From contig NZ_MCUN01000054.1 in assembly GCF_002873455.1 (NCBI RefSeq), forward strand, positions 310,001-374,000: 64,000 bases of DNA, read 5' to 3'. A model generated the notes under the pieces. That model saw only the letters and a list, made by a program, of their open reading frames with translations, did not search any database and was not told the origin of the DNA. Below are positions 1 through 8,481 of the stretch, one piece after another (the first letter of the stretch is position 1; each line of letters starts with the position of its first letter). The position numbers and the translations under genes are program-made. This DNA is from Vibrio splendidus (GTDB lineage Bacteria > Pseudomonadota > Gammaproteobacteria > Enterobacterales > Vibrionaceae).

Positions 1-335
1 TTGTGGGTATCTACCGTGACGAAGAAACGCTTGAGCCAGTACCATACTTCAACAAGCTTGCATCTAACATCGACGAGCGTATTGCTCTAGTGGTAGATCC
101 AATGCTTGCGACAGGTGGTTCTATGATCGCGACTATCGACCTTATGAAAGAGAAAGGTTGTAAGCACTTTAAGATTCTTGTGCTTGTTGCTGCTCCTGAA
201 GGTATCGCTGCTCTAGAAAAAGCGCACCCAGATGTTGAGCTATACACGGCTGCAATCGATGAGAAGCTAAATGACAAGGGCTACATTGTTCCTGGTCTTG
301 GCGATGCTGGTGATAAGATCTTCGGTACTAAGTAA
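1..335 (+). CDS. upp: Uracil phosphoribosyltransferase, C-terminal part (cut by window edge)
   Basis: Pyrimidine salvage enzyme that makes UMP from uracil and PRPP in the cytosol. Only about the last 110 of the usual ~208 residues lie in the window; the reading frame is open to the left edge, so the true start is outside. The PRPP-binding signature DPMLATGGSM is visible about 30 residues into the visible part, and the C-terminal GLGDAGDKIFGTK ending is typical of the family. The gene converges on uraA, with a shared terminator between them, instead of forming the upp-uraA operon known from E. coli. The identification is secure from the motif and the neighbouring permease. Confidence 0.95.
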   Translation, partial: VGIYRDEETLEPVPYFNKLASNIDERIALVVDPMLATGGSMIATIDLMKEKGCKHFKILVLVAAPEGIAALEKAHPDVELYTAAIDEKLNDKGYIVPGLGDAGDKIFGTK

Positions 336-410
336 TTCAGTTTTGGTTTAAGTTAATTTAAAGAGTTTTTTTAAACTTAACTGGGCCTGCTTAATTAGCC
401 GCATAAATAA

Positions 411-441
411 AAGGGAGAGCATTCGATGCTCTCCCTTTTTT
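411..441. terminator. Bidirectional terminator between upp and uraA
   Basis: A perfect 12-bp stem (AAGGGAGAGCAT / ATGCTCTCCCTT) with a 3-nt loop and a T-run on the plus side (A-run on the other). It lies between two converging genes and can serve both. Confidence 0.9.
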
Positions 442-505
442 GATCTTGTTAGGTTGTGATGCCCTTTAATGAGGATCACAAGCCAACCCGTTAGTTGATG
501 TACAG

Positions 506-1744
506 TTAGTCGATTTGAGCTTTGTCTACTACGGTGTTGTCGCCTAATTCTTCTGGAAGGACTAGGTTCAGTAGAATCGCCACGATACCGCATAAGCTTA
601 CGCCTTGAAGGCTAAAGTCACCGATGCCAAATGCCATGCCGCCAATACCGAAGACTAACGTAATACCGACAATCACAAGGTTACGTGATTTGTGTAGGTC
701 AACTTTGCTCTGAATTAGGGTGTTCAGGCCAACTGTTGCGATTGAACCAAACAGTAGAATCATGATGCCGCCCATTACAGGGACTGGGATCGTTTGCAGA
801 AGAGCACCTAACTTACCGACCAATGCTAGAACAATCGCTGTTACTGCAGCCCAAGTCATGATTACTGGGTTGAATGCTTTAGTCAGCATTACAGCACCCG
901 TTACTTCACTGTAGGTTGTATTGGGTGGCGCGCCCAGCATAGAAGCGGCAATCGTTGCCACACCATCACCAGTAATAGTGCGGTGTAAGCCTGGCTTCTT
1001 AAGGTAGTCTTTACCGGTTACGTTAGAGATAGCAAGCATGTCGCCAACGTGTTCAACGGCTGGTGCAATCGCAACAAACACCATAAAGAAGATAGCGTTG
1101 ATGTTGAATTCTGGCGCGGTGAAGTTAGGTAGAGCTAACCAAGCAGCTTGAGCTACAGGGGTAAAATCAACGACACCGTAAACCAAGCTTGTGATGTAAC
1201 CTGCGACAATGCCACCGAAGATTGGTAGCAGTTTAAGGAAGCCTTTTGAGAACACACTGATGACAATCGTCACTAGCAATGAAATAGAAGAAATCCATAA
1301 CGCGGCGTCTGCATCGATAAGTTGAACTGCGCCATCGCCAGTTTTACCTAGCGCCATGTTTACCGCAACAGGCGCAAGACCTAAGCCGATAACCATGATC
1401 ACAGGGCCAACCACGACGGGTGGAAGCAGTTTATGGATGAAGGCTACGCCACGTACTTTAATTAAGGCACCCATTAATACATACACAACACCTGCCGCCA
1501 TTAGGCCGCCCATGGTTGCACCTACGCCCCAAGTTTGAATACCAAACATGATAGGCGCGATGAATGCGAAAGAAGACGCTAAGAAGATTGGCACTGAACG
1601 GCGTGTAATAAGTTGGAATAAAAGGGTACCGATACCCGCGCCAAAGAGTGCAACGTTGGGATCGAGTCCAGTCAGTAGCGGCACTAATACAAGCGCACCA
1701 AAAGCTACAAACAGCATTTGCGCACCTTGCAGAGCATTCTTCAT
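506..1744 (-). CDS. uraA: Uracil permease, NCS2/UraA family
   Basis: Inner-membrane proton-coupled uracil importer of the nucleobase:cation symporter-2 family, 412 residues, the normal length for UraA. The protein is almost wholly hydrophobic with about 14 predicted helices. Family features visible are the N-terminal GAQMLFVAFGALVLVPLLTG helix, the GVEH-type loop here read as PAVEHVGDM (the conserved Glu of helix 8), and PNTTYSEVTGAV (helix 10 region). The start is the ATG at 1744. It converges on upp, so import and salvage are side by side but not one transcript. A PurR-like palindrome lies 66 bp upstream of the start. Assignment to uracil rather than xanthine rests on similarity to UraA and on upp next door. 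Confidence 0.93.
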   Translation of the reverse strand: MKNALQGAQMLFVAFGALVLVPLLTGLDPNVALFGAGIGTLLFQLITRRSVPIFLASSFAFIAPIMFGIQTWGVGATMGGLMAAGVVYVLMGALIKVRGVAFIHKLLPPVVVGPVIMVIGLGLAPVAVNMALGKTGDGAVQLIDADAALWISSISLLVTIVISVFSKGFLKLLPIFGGIVAGYITSLVYGVVDFTPVAQAAWLALPNFTAPEFNINAIFFMVFVAIAPAVEHVGDMLAISNVTGKDYLKKPGLHRTITGDGVATIAASMLGAPPNTTYSEVTGAVMLTKAFNPVIMTWAAVTAIVLALVGKLGALLQTIPVPVMGGIMILLFGSIATVGLNTLIQSKVDLHKSRNLVIVGITLVFGIGGMAFGIGDFSLQGVSLCGIVAILLNLVLPEELGDNTVVDKAQID

Positions 1745-1809
1745 GTTATGTCCTTAAAAATGGTCGTTATATGAAAAGTGAAAAATAAAATTCGCGGGAT
1801 TCTATCACT

Positions 1810-1825
1810 TAGCAATCGATTGCCA
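1810..1825 (-). promoter_or_regulatory. Candidate PurR operator upstream of uraA
   Basis: The centre GCAATCGATTGC (1812-1823) is a perfect 12-bp palindrome. It matches the core GCAANCGNTTGC of the PurR box (ACGCAANCGNTTNCGT), but the outer bases fit poorly. It lies 66 bp upstream of the uraA start in the uraA/DUF2066 divergent region. PurR control of pyrimidine and purine salvage transporters is known in gammaproteobacteria; control of this gene is inferred. Confidence 0.5.
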
Positions 1826-2022
1826 CACTAAATAGATCAAATTTATTTATCTTAGTGATATTTGACATTCGCCAAAGCGCGAAAAATTCAGTTTGTAGGT
1901 GATCGATTTATCATGGTCAGGTGATATTTTGTGGTTATTAAACACAGTGAGCGCTATCGACCTTGCCCCTCAATCCATAGTTGCTTATCATCTAGGCACA
2001 AGATTTGAATATTAGGATCAGT

Positions 2023-3288
2023 ATGCGCTACATAGCATTGTTGTTAATGGCACTATTAGCCTCTCCGAGTTATGCATTAACTCTAGTAGATATCTTTAGT
2101 GCTGAAGTTGCGATTAACGCTGAAAACAAACAGCCAGAACAAGTGGCAAGAAATACCGGCATGGAGCAGGTATTGATCCGTGCGACTGGTCAAACTGATG
2201 TCGCTTCGAATGAGACGATTCAAAAGGCGATGCGTAAGAGTTCGCAGTACATGTCTCAAATGAGTTTTGGTGAAAGCAATGACCAATCAACATTGCGCAT
2301 GCGTTTTAACGGCGCTCAAATCCGTTCGCTATTGACTCAAGCACAGTTGCCGTACTGGCCTGATACTCGCTCAAATATCCTTGTTTGGCTGGTGGAAGAA
2401 CAGAACTACGACAAGAATATTGTGTGGGAACACTCTAACTCACAGTTGGCAGCAAGCTTACAAGCCAATGCAAAAGAGCGAGGCTTACCTCTGACGCTAC
2501 CTGTTGGTGATTTTGACGATATTACCGGTATTGCGACCTCTGATCTTTGGGGTAGCTTTGTTACGCCAATCAGTAAAGCGAGTCAGCGTTACCCGGTTGA
2601 TGCTGTTCTGGTGATAAAAGCTCAATCTTCAGGTCTACGTTGGACTCTATACGATCAAAAGCCAAACCAATTGACGAGCGCACCAAAATCGCCAGTCAGT
2701 GGTTCGCTATCGGGCAACAGCGCGACGACTTCTAAGAAACTTGTCGACCAAATCAGTAACTACTACGCAGGTAAAAGTGCGGTTACAGTAGCAAGTGAAT
2801 CATCAGAGTCGATTCTAACGCAATTTATTAGCCTGAATAACGCGCAAGACTTCTTCCAATTGGAGAATGCACTTAAGCGTCTAAACTCGGTTGCAGGCTT
2901 AGATATCCTTAAGATTCAAAACAATGAAGTGACCTTCCGAATTCATTTATTGTCGACTCAACAAGAGTTTGAGCAAGAAGTGGAAAGCATTCGCCAAGTC
3001 GCGAAGGTTGAAGAATCTTACATTGAACCTGAAGTGAGCCCTGAATTTGAAACGCAAGACAACACCATGTCGGTAGGCGATGATTCAGCAGCTGTTACTG
3101 ATACGACCGTGAACGATGGCGCAGAAGCGACGGCTAATGAAGCAGACCCAGGTGTTCAAGTCATCAAAGGTAGTGAGTTATCAACTGAAGCGGATGCTGA
3201 GCTAACGAATACGTCTGGCTCGGAAGAGCTAACAGTTGTTGCGCCAGTACATGCTAAGCCAAGCCTCGTATACGAATGGGTTCGCTAG
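2023..3288 (+). CDS. DUF2066 domain protein, exported
   Basis: A 421-residue protein of the DUF2066 family, function unknown. I take the ATG at 2023 (MRYIALLLM), with AGGA upstream, over an upstream in-frame TTG at 2005; it gives a clean signal peptide with cleavage after SYA. The first ~250 residues hold the DUF2066 core (repeated QVLIRATG, LPYWPDTR, ILVWLVEEQ and VDAVLVIK-type strands). The last ~90 residues are acidic and low in complexity (many E, D, T, S), ending in SLVYEWVR. It is probably periplasmic. It stands alone between a divergent uraA and a strong terminator. In E. coli the corresponding place next to uraA holds hda, which is absent here. Confidence 0.8.
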   Translation: MRYIALLLMALLASPSYALTLVDIFSAEVAINAENKQPEQVARNTGMEQVLIRATGQTDVASNETIQKAMRKSSQYMSQMSFGESNDQSTLRMRFNGAQIRSLLTQAQLPYWPDTRSNILVWLVEEQNYDKNIVWEHSNSQLAASLQANAKERGLPLTLPVGDFDDITGIATSDLWGSFVTPISKASQRYPVDAVLVIKAQSSGLRWTLYDQKPNQLTSAPKSPVSGSLSGNSATTSKKLVDQISNYYAGKSAVTVASESSESILTQFISLNNAQDFFQLENALKRLNSVAGLDILKIQNNEVTFRIHLLSTQQEFEQEVESIRQVAKVEESYIEPEVSPEFETQDNTMSVGDDSAAVTDTTVNDGAEATANEADPGVQVIKGSELSTEADAELTNTSGSEELTVVAPVHAKPSLVYEWVR

Positions 3289-3327
3289 TGATTGTCTTCT
3301 GACATGACCGATTGAAATGAATTCATG

Positions 3328-3365
3328 AAAAAAGCCCTGCAAGAGAAATCTCGCAGGGCTTTTTG
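3328..3365. terminator. Terminator after the DUF2066 gene
   Basis: Stem AAAAAGCCCTGC / GCAGGGCTTTTT around a 12-nt loop, with A- and T-runs on both sides, between the DUF2066 gene and the converging DUF2069 operon. Confidence 0.9.
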
Positions 3366-3411
3366 TTGTTACTTTTTCTATTGGTACTAGCTGATCATAA
3401 CCTAATCTGGG

Positions 3412-3849
3412 TTACTGCTCGAACTTAGCTTTTTCGTTCTTTTCTACTTCTGAAAGGCGCTTAAGTTTGATGCCTAATTCTTTGGCTCGAAAGCGAGTAA
3501 ATAAGATATTGCCCGCGAAACCTAGAGTCGTCAGAAGCAGTTCTACAGCCGCTAACAAGCGCTCGCCACCGTCTACATACAAAATAGTTAATGCGTGTAG
3601 GAAGTAGAGCATTAAGACAAAATTAGCCCAAGCATGCGTATAAGGTTTACCTGCTAGAATGCCTGGCAATGGCAGTAACAGTGGTATAGCCCAAGCAATC
3701 GCAAGCGTTACATTACTTAGATTAGGGTGCGGCGAAAGTGTCATCTGCCAAGCAATCACCCAGAATAAAAGCGACAAGTTGCCCGCTAAAGCAAGGTAGC
3801 GGAATAGCTTAGTTGTGGGAGACATCGCCTTCTCTGGCATATACATCAT
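3412..3849 (-). CDS. DUF2069 small membrane protein
   Basis: A 145-residue inner-membrane protein of the DUF2069 family, function unknown. Four hydrophobic helices are seen (roughly residues 17-35, 46-64, 72-90, 98-118), followed by a charged C-terminal tail (RFRAKELGIKLKRLSEVEK). An alternative start at the internal ATG for MPEKAMSP, three codons in, is possible. The start overlaps the wrbA stop by 4 bp, so the two are translationally coupled in a wrbA-DUF2069 arrangement downstream of arsC. The E. coli relative is a small uncharacterised membrane protein; nothing here reveals a substrate. Confidence 0.8.
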   Translation of the reverse strand: MMYMPEKAMSPTTKLFRYLALAGNLSLLFWVIAWQMTLSPHPNLSNVTLAIAWAIPLLLPLPGILAGKPYTHAWANFVLMLYFLHALTILYVDGGERLLAAVELLLTTLGFAGNILFTRFRAKELGIKLKRLSEVEKNEKAKFEQ

Positions 3850-4439
3850 TGAGAAATTCCCTTCTGGTTTATTGCAATGCGCGCTAGGCGTTTGCCTAGG
3901 TTTTGCGCCAACTCAATTTCATCTTTGCTTAATGAAGCGCTCTCTCCGGTACTACTCGCACCATAAGGTGTGCCACCAGTTTGAGTGGTATGCAGCGCAG
4001 GTTCTGAGTAGGGGATGCCCACCACTAACATGCCATGGTGAAGCAGTGGCAACATCATGCTTTGTTGTGTGGTCTCTTGCCCGCCATGCAGTGATGAAGA
4101 AGAGGTAAATACGCAAGCTGGCTTATCGATGAGATCGCCATTTATCCACAGTGATGTTGTGCTGTCCCAAAAGTGCTTCATAGGTCCAGCCATGTTGCCA
4201 AACCAAACTGGACTGCCTAGCGCTAAACCATCGCAAGAACGGAGCTCTTGCAATGTCGCGATAGGATCGGTCGGCTGATAACGCGAATCAGGCTGCTCTT
4301 CTGCTGTGTATACGTCGTTCACTGTTCTTAACATGGCTTCGCAGTTTGGGATAGATTCAACCCCTCGTGCAATTTGCCTTGCTAGCGCTCGTGTGTTGCC
4401 GTGGCGGCTGTAGTAGAGAACAAGAATATTGATGCTCAT
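3846..4439 (-). CDS. wrbA: NAD(P)H:quinone oxidoreductase, WrbA type
   Basis: A 197-residue flavodoxin-fold protein of the WrbA family, which binds FMN and carries out two-electron quinone reduction in the cytosol. The FMN phosphate loop is seen at the N-terminus (YYSRHGNTRALA). SPVWFGNMAGPMKHFWD and the FTSSSSLHGGQETT segment are typical of WrbA flavin and tetramer contacts. The length fits the family (~198). It is the middle gene of arsC-wrbA-DUF2069, with 6 bp after arsC and a 4-bp overlap into the next gene. A role in oxidative stress is family knowledge, not shown here. Confidence 0.88.
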   Translation of the reverse strand: MSINILVLYYSRHGNTRALARQIARGVESIPNCEAMLRTVNDVYTAEEQPDSRYQPTDPIATLQELRSCDGLALGSPVWFGNMAGPMKHFWDSTTSLWINGDLIDKPACVFTSSSSLHGGQETTQQSMMLPLLHHGMLVVGIPYSEPALHTTQTGGTPYGASSTGESASLSKDEIELAQNLGKRLARIAINQKGISQ

Positions 4440-4445
4440 ATCGGC

Positions 4446-4796
4446 TTACAGAATCTCTAGCACTTGCTCTGGTGGACGACCAATCTTTGCTTTGTTGTTC
4501 GCAACAACAACAGGGCGTTCAAACAGTTTTGGATTGGTTGCCATCGCGGCGAAAAGATCTTCATCAGTAACCGAAGCATCACCAAGGTTTGCTTCTTTGT
4601 AGTCCGCTTCTTTGGTGCGCATCATTTCGCGAACACTGTCAAAACCAAGCTGCGTGAAAAGCACTTTAAGTTGCTCGATAGTTAAAGGCGTATCTAGGTA
4701 TTTGATAACTTCTGGCTGAACGCCGTTTGCTTCAAGTAGTTCTAGAGTTTGACGGCTCTTTGAGCAGCGTGGATTATGATAAATCACGACGGACAT
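4446..4796 (-). CDS. arsC: Arsenate reductase, glutaredoxin-dependent (YfgD/ArsC type)
   Basis: A 116-residue thioredoxin-fold protein of the ArsC family that reduces arsenate to arsenite with glutathione and glutaredoxin. The catalytic site HNPRCSKSRQTL is visible at residues 7-18 (Cys near 11), and the phosphate-analogue Arg motif occurs as ERPVVVANNKAKIGRPPE. No arsR or arsB lies nearby, so a dedicated resistance operon is not present; in E. coli the corresponding chromosomal gene (yfgD) is also next to bepA. It is probably a housekeeping paralogue whose arsenate activity is unproven. First gene of the arsC-wrbA-DUF2069 group. Confidence 0.85.
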   Translation of the reverse strand: MSVVIYHNPRCSKSRQTLELLEANGVQPEVIKYLDTPLTIEQLKVLFTQLGFDSVREMMRTKEADYKEANLGDASVTDEDLFAAMATNPKLFERPVVVANNKAKIGRPPEQVLEIL

Positions 4797-4918
4797 GGTT
4801 CTTCCTCATTATTATTTTTGATTTAATTGTTCAGTTGAAGCTATCTGAGTGGCTTCTTTAACTATGTAACGTTGAGCTTTTTTTCGTCTGACAGCGAACT
4901 CGCTGCCAATAAACACAC

Positions 4919-6373
4919 TTACTGTAACGACAAGAAGCGTTCACGCTGAATCATGAGTTGATCAATTCGGGCGTCGTAACGTGCTTGCTTTAGGCTGCCG
5001 AGCTCTGCGATTTGGCTAGCCTGCGTATAGTATTGAATCGCTTTGTTCCAGTTGGCTTGCAGTGCCAATATCTCTGCACGAGCAGCCAGTTCTTCGTCGC
5101 TATTACCAAGGCTAGTGTTTACCTTTGAAAGCAGATGCCATCCATTGGTGTCATTCGGGTTGTCGTGCGTGTAACGCTGTAATACACGAACGGCTTCCTG
5201 AAGTTCATCATTTTCAATCAGTGCATTGGCGTAGTTAATGGTCAGAACAGGGTTGTTTGGTTGGCGAATTAGTGCCGATTTAAGTTCTTTGATCGCTATC
5301 TCGGGCTGTTTCTGTTCAATGTGCAGATCTGAGATCGCATCTAAGTAGAACAGGTTGGTTGGGTCGCTGTTGATGAGCTTGGTCAGAATCGGCTCAGCTT
5401 TATCTAATTTTTTAGAATCTAGGTAAACCAGTGCTTGGCCATACTCTAATGATGGAACCAAGGCTGTAGGTGCTTTCTTCAGCTTACGTTCAAACCAGTC
5501 CAAGGCCGCATCATTGTTGATTCCCGCATAGCGCGCGACAATGCGAGCTCTTGCCAAATGGTAATCCAGTGATGGAGCCAGTTTTAGTGGCGGATAGCTG
5601 CGAGCACGAGCGCGTGAATCTGTAATTCTATCTTCTGGTAATGGGTGAGTCAGCAGCATTGGAGGTGGTGTGCTTGCATAGCGGTATTCATCAGCCAAAC
5701 GACCGAAGAAGCGCGGCATTGCATTTACATCGAACCCCGCTTTCGCAAGCGTGTTGATACCAAAGCGGTCGGCTTCTTTTTCATTACTACGGGTGTAGTT
5801 GATCTGGCTTTGCATGTTACCCGCAGTTGTAGCAGTTAGGGCTGCGATACCTGCTTCAGGTGCAGCAATCGCCAATAATACAGACGCCGCAAGCGCTGCG
5901 ATGGTCGCTGGAGAACGACGTGCTTGATCTTCCATACTACGTGCTAAGTGACGTTGGGTAACGTGCGCGATTTCGTGCGCTAATACTGAAGCCAACTCAC
6001 TTTCAGATTGTGCATGCAGAAACAGACCAGAATGCAAAGCAACATAACCACCAAAGAATGCAAAGGCGTTGATGTTGCGGTCACGGATCATAAAGAACTG
6101 GAAAGGTGTCTTTACATCATTCGCACTTGCGACAAGGCGATGGCCCAGCGTATCAATGTATTGATTTAGAACAGGGTCGTTTACGATAGGCTGGCTGCTT
6201 CTGATAATGCGCATGTAAGCATCACCATAGATAAGTTCTTGGTCGATAGTGAGTGTGCCGCCAGCAGCGGTGCCGATATCGGGTAGCTCCAAACCATTGG
6301 TATTTGCCAATGTTGGGGTGCTTAATGTAGCTGCGATGCATAAGCAAGCAATTGAGCGAGCGCGTTTAAACAT
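4919..6373 (-). CDS. bepA: Periplasmic M48 metalloprotease/chaperone BepA
   Basis: Periplasmic zinc protease and chaperone that checks outer-membrane protein assembly (LptD, BamA substrates) in the BepA/YfgC family. I chose the start at 6373 (MFKRARSIAC), which gives a signal peptide cleaved near TLA-NT; an upstream in-frame start at 6424 would bury it. The 484-residue product carries HEIAH at about residues 133-137 with the third zinc ligand in NEKEAD (~200), and a TPR-rich C-terminal half (~300-480). Length is close to the E. coli protein (487). Its place beside arsC and near perM-bcp matches E. coli. Sigma-E control is known for the E. coli gene; I did not identify such a promoter here. 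Confidence 0.92.
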   Translation of the reverse strand: MFKRARSIACLCIAATLSTPTLANTNGLELPDIGTAAGGTLTIDQELIYGDAYMRIIRSSQPIVNDPVLNQYIDTLGHRLVASANDVKTPFQFFMIRDRNINAFAFFGGYVALHSGLFLHAQSESELASVLAHEIAHVTQRHLARSMEDQARRSPATIAALAASVLLAIAAPEAGIAALTATTAGNMQSQINYTRSNEKEADRFGINTLAKAGFDVNAMPRFFGRLADEYRYASTPPPMLLTHPLPEDRITDSRARARSYPPLKLAPSLDYHLARARIVARYAGINNDAALDWFERKLKKAPTALVPSLEYGQALVYLDSKKLDKAEPILTKLINSDPTNLFYLDAISDLHIEQKQPEIAIKELKSALIRQPNNPVLTINYANALIENDELQEAVRVLQRYTHDNPNDTNGWHLLSKVNTSLGNSDEELAARAEILALQANWNKAIQYYTQASQIAELGSLKQARYDARIDQLMIQRERFLSLQ

Positions 6374-6551
6374 ATTAGTCAGTAATACTCCGTTTCTTCT
6401 GACAGTAAGACAAGAGCAATGCAAATTGGTTCTTTATCTGATGTAACCTTTGCCGAGTGCGTGCGCTATCATGAAGGAAGATGAATGAATGATGGCGCGT
6501 TTTCAAAAACAGATTACAATACGACCCTTATAATAAGCATCGAGCCCAAGA

Positions 6552-6791
6552 ATGACACCTAATATTCTAGATTTACGCCAAGAGCGATGTCCAATGGCTT
6601 TATTATTAGCCAAGCGTCACAGTGTAAAGTTAGAAGTAGGACAGTCATTGTCAATTTATGTCTCTGATAATAGCTCGATGAAAGATATTGTTACTTTTTT
6701 GTCTAAGCAAGCTTATGACGTCATCGCCGAGGTTTGCTCTAATTACCATCATATCCTAGTCACTAAAAAGGAATTGCAGTCAGATGCTTGA
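6552..6791 (+). CDS. TusA-family sulfur-carrier-like protein
   Basis: A 79-residue protein of the TusA/SirA/YedF fold. The family Cys is in RCPMALLLAK near residue 13, but the usual CPxP motif reads CPMA, so the second proline is missing. The C-terminal half shows the usual amphipathic helix and strand pattern (MKDIVTFLSKQAYDVI). TusA proteins pass persulfide sulfur in tRNA thiolation or other pathways; which pathway is unclear, since tus partners are absent here. Its last 8 bp overlap the PerM-type transporter, so the two are translationally coupled. That suggests a shared job, perhaps redox or sulfur related, but this is inference. Confidence 0.8.
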   Translation: MTPNILDLRQERCPMALLLAKRHSVKLEVGQSLSIYVSDNSSMKDIVTFLSKQAYDVIAEVCSNYHHILVTKKELQSDA

Positions 6792-7860
6792 AATGGTCAA
6801 TCGTTGGTATAAACGACGTTTCTCTGATCCCCACGCTGTCAGTTTGGTTGCCATCATTCTATTCGGCTTTGTTACGATCTACTTCTTTGGTCACCTTATT
6901 GCGCCATTATTGGTGGCCATTGTGTTGGCTTACTTACTTGAGTGGCCTGTTACCCAACTCCAAAGACTCGGTGTTCCAAGAACCCCTTCAGTGATGTTGG
7001 TGATATTAATGTTCTTTAGCGTGATGCTATTGGCGATATTTGGTTTGGTACCGACCATTTGGGAGCAAGTGGGCAACCTAATCAATGATATTCCAAGCAT
7101 GTATGGCAGCCTACAAAAGTTCATCGCGACGATTCCAGAGCGCTACCCTGAACTGGCAAACTTGCAGATTGTTGAGTCAGTTATGTCTAACGCGAAGAAT
7201 AAAGCGCTAGGCTTTGGCGAAAGCGTTGTTAAAGGCTCTTTAGCGTCTCTTGTGAGCTTAGCGACACTAGCGGTTTACCTGATTCTTGTCCCTCTTTTGA
7301 TTTTCTTCTTACTGAAAGATAAAGAAGAGATGATCAGCATGGCGAGTGGCGTGCTACCGAAAAATCGTCGTCTAGCGACCAAGGTTTGGGTTGAGATGAA
7401 CCAACAAATCTCGAACTATATTCGCGGCAAGGTGCTTGAGATCTTGATCGTCGGTGGTGTCAGCTATGTGACCTTTGCGATTCTAGATTTACGTTATTCA
7501 GCTCTGTTGGCTGTCGCGGTTGGTTTCTCTGTATTGATTCCTTATATCGGTGCAGCAGCAGTAACAGTACCCGTGGCGATTGTCGGTTTGTTCCAATGGG
7601 GGCTAGAACCTCAGTTCTACTGGCTGTTACTTGCGTACGGCATCATCCAAGCGCTAGATGGTAACGTGTTGGTTCCGGTTCTGTTCTCTGAAGCCGTGAA
7701 CCTACACCCAGTAGCGATTATTGTAGCGGTGTTAGTGTTTGGCGGGCTGTGGGGTTTTTGGGGTGTGTTCTTTGCTATCCCGTTGGCTACGCTGGTAAAA
7801 GCGGTTTGGAATGCTTTACCGAGTCATGCTCTCGACGATGACCCTGAGCATCAATCGTAA
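6784..7860 (+). CDS. perM: AI-2E family transporter, PerM type
   Basis: A 358-residue inner-membrane protein of the AI-2E/PerM (UPF0118) family with about eight helices. Typical segments are the N-terminal paired helices (~20-65), the long amphipathic middle region (~85-150), LVPLLIFFLLKDKEEM, and the conserved ISNYIRGKVLEILIVGG and AYGIIQALDGNVLVP stretches. Some family members export AI-2 and others act as Na+/H+ antiporters, so the substrate is open. It corresponds by position to E. coli yfgO/perM beside bcp. It overlaps the TusA-like gene by 8 bp and ends before a strong terminator. Confidence 0.85.
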   Translation: MLEMVNRWYKRRFSDPHAVSLVAIILFGFVTIYFFGHLIAPLLVAIVLAYLLEWPVTQLQRLGVPRTPSVMLVILMFFSVMLLAIFGLVPTIWEQVGNLINDIPSMYGSLQKFIATIPERYPELANLQIVESVMSNAKNKALGFGESVVKGSLASLVSLATLAVYLILVPLLIFFLLKDKEEMISMASGVLPKNRRLATKVWVEMNQQISNYIRGKVLEILIVGGVSYVTFAILDLRYSALLAVAVGFSVLIPYIGAAAVTVPVAIVGLFQWGLEPQFYWLLLAYGIIQALDGNVLVPVLFSEAVNLHPVAIIVAVLVFGGLWGFWGVFFAIPLATLVKAVWNALPSHALDDDPEHQS

Positions 7861-7890
7861 TTGAAGATCAATACAGTTGAGTAACTATTA

Positions 7891-7925
7891 AAAAGGCCGA
7901 ATATCCATGATATTCGGCCTTTTTG
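7891..7925. terminator. Terminator after perM
   Basis: Stem AAAAAGGCCGAATATC-type arms (AAGGCCGAATA / TATTCGGCCTT) with a short loop and T-run; it lies between perM and the converging bcp and can work both ways. Confidence 0.9.
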
Positions 7926-7998
7926 TATTTGGCTTAGTCAATTGTGAACTTAGATCATCTAGGTATGAAATTAGGTCATTAATTCACTAGAAACAACA

Positions 7999-8469
7999 TT
8001 AAGCTTCTGGATTGAAGTAGTCTAGAACCACTTCGTGGTGAGTTTTAGTTTTGAACTTGTTGAAGACGTGTTCAATCTGGCCTTCTTCATCAATTAGGAA
8101 GCTAATACGGTGCAGACCGTCGTACACTTTACCCATGAATTTCTTCTCGCCCCAAACGCCAAACTGTTCAGCAACGCTGTGGTCTTCATCAGATAGCAGT
8201 GTGAAGTTTAGAGATTTCTTCTCGACGAAATTTGGTAGGCGTTTTACTGGATCAACACTCACACCTAGAACAACCACATTTAGGTCATCAAGTTGTGCTT
8301 TGATATCACGCAGGCCTTCAGCTTGCACAATACAACCTGGAGTCATTGCTTTTGGGTAAAAATAGAAAAGGACTTTTTTACCTTTGAAGTCACCAAGAGA
8401 TACGATATTGCCATCTTGATCAGGAAGAGAAAAAGCAGGTGCTGGAACACCAGCCGTTAGCGTATTCAT
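7999..8469 (-). CDS. bcp: Thiol peroxidase Bcp (AhpC/TSA family)
   Basis: A 156-residue peroxiredoxin that reduces hydrogen peroxide and organic peroxides with thioredoxin in the cytosol. The peroxidatic cysteine is in the TPGC motif at residue 46. The usual resolving cysteine five residues later is Glu here (CIVQAEGLRD), and no other Cys is present, so it should act as a 1-Cys type. Other family marks are FYFYPKAMTPGC and LLSDEDHSVAEQFGVWGEK. It lies 12 bp after gcvR in the same direction, as in E. coli, and so is probably co-transcribed with it. Confidence 0.92.
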   Translation of the reverse strand: MNTLTAGVPAPAFSLPDQDGNIVSLGDFKGKKVLFYFYPKAMTPGCIVQAEGLRDIKAQLDDLNVVVLGVSVDPVKRLPNFVEKKSLNFTLLSDEDHSVAEQFGVWGEKKFMGKVYDGLHRISFLIDEEGQIEHVFNKFKTKTHHEVVLDYFNPEA

Positions 8470-8481
8470 GATATTTCCTTT

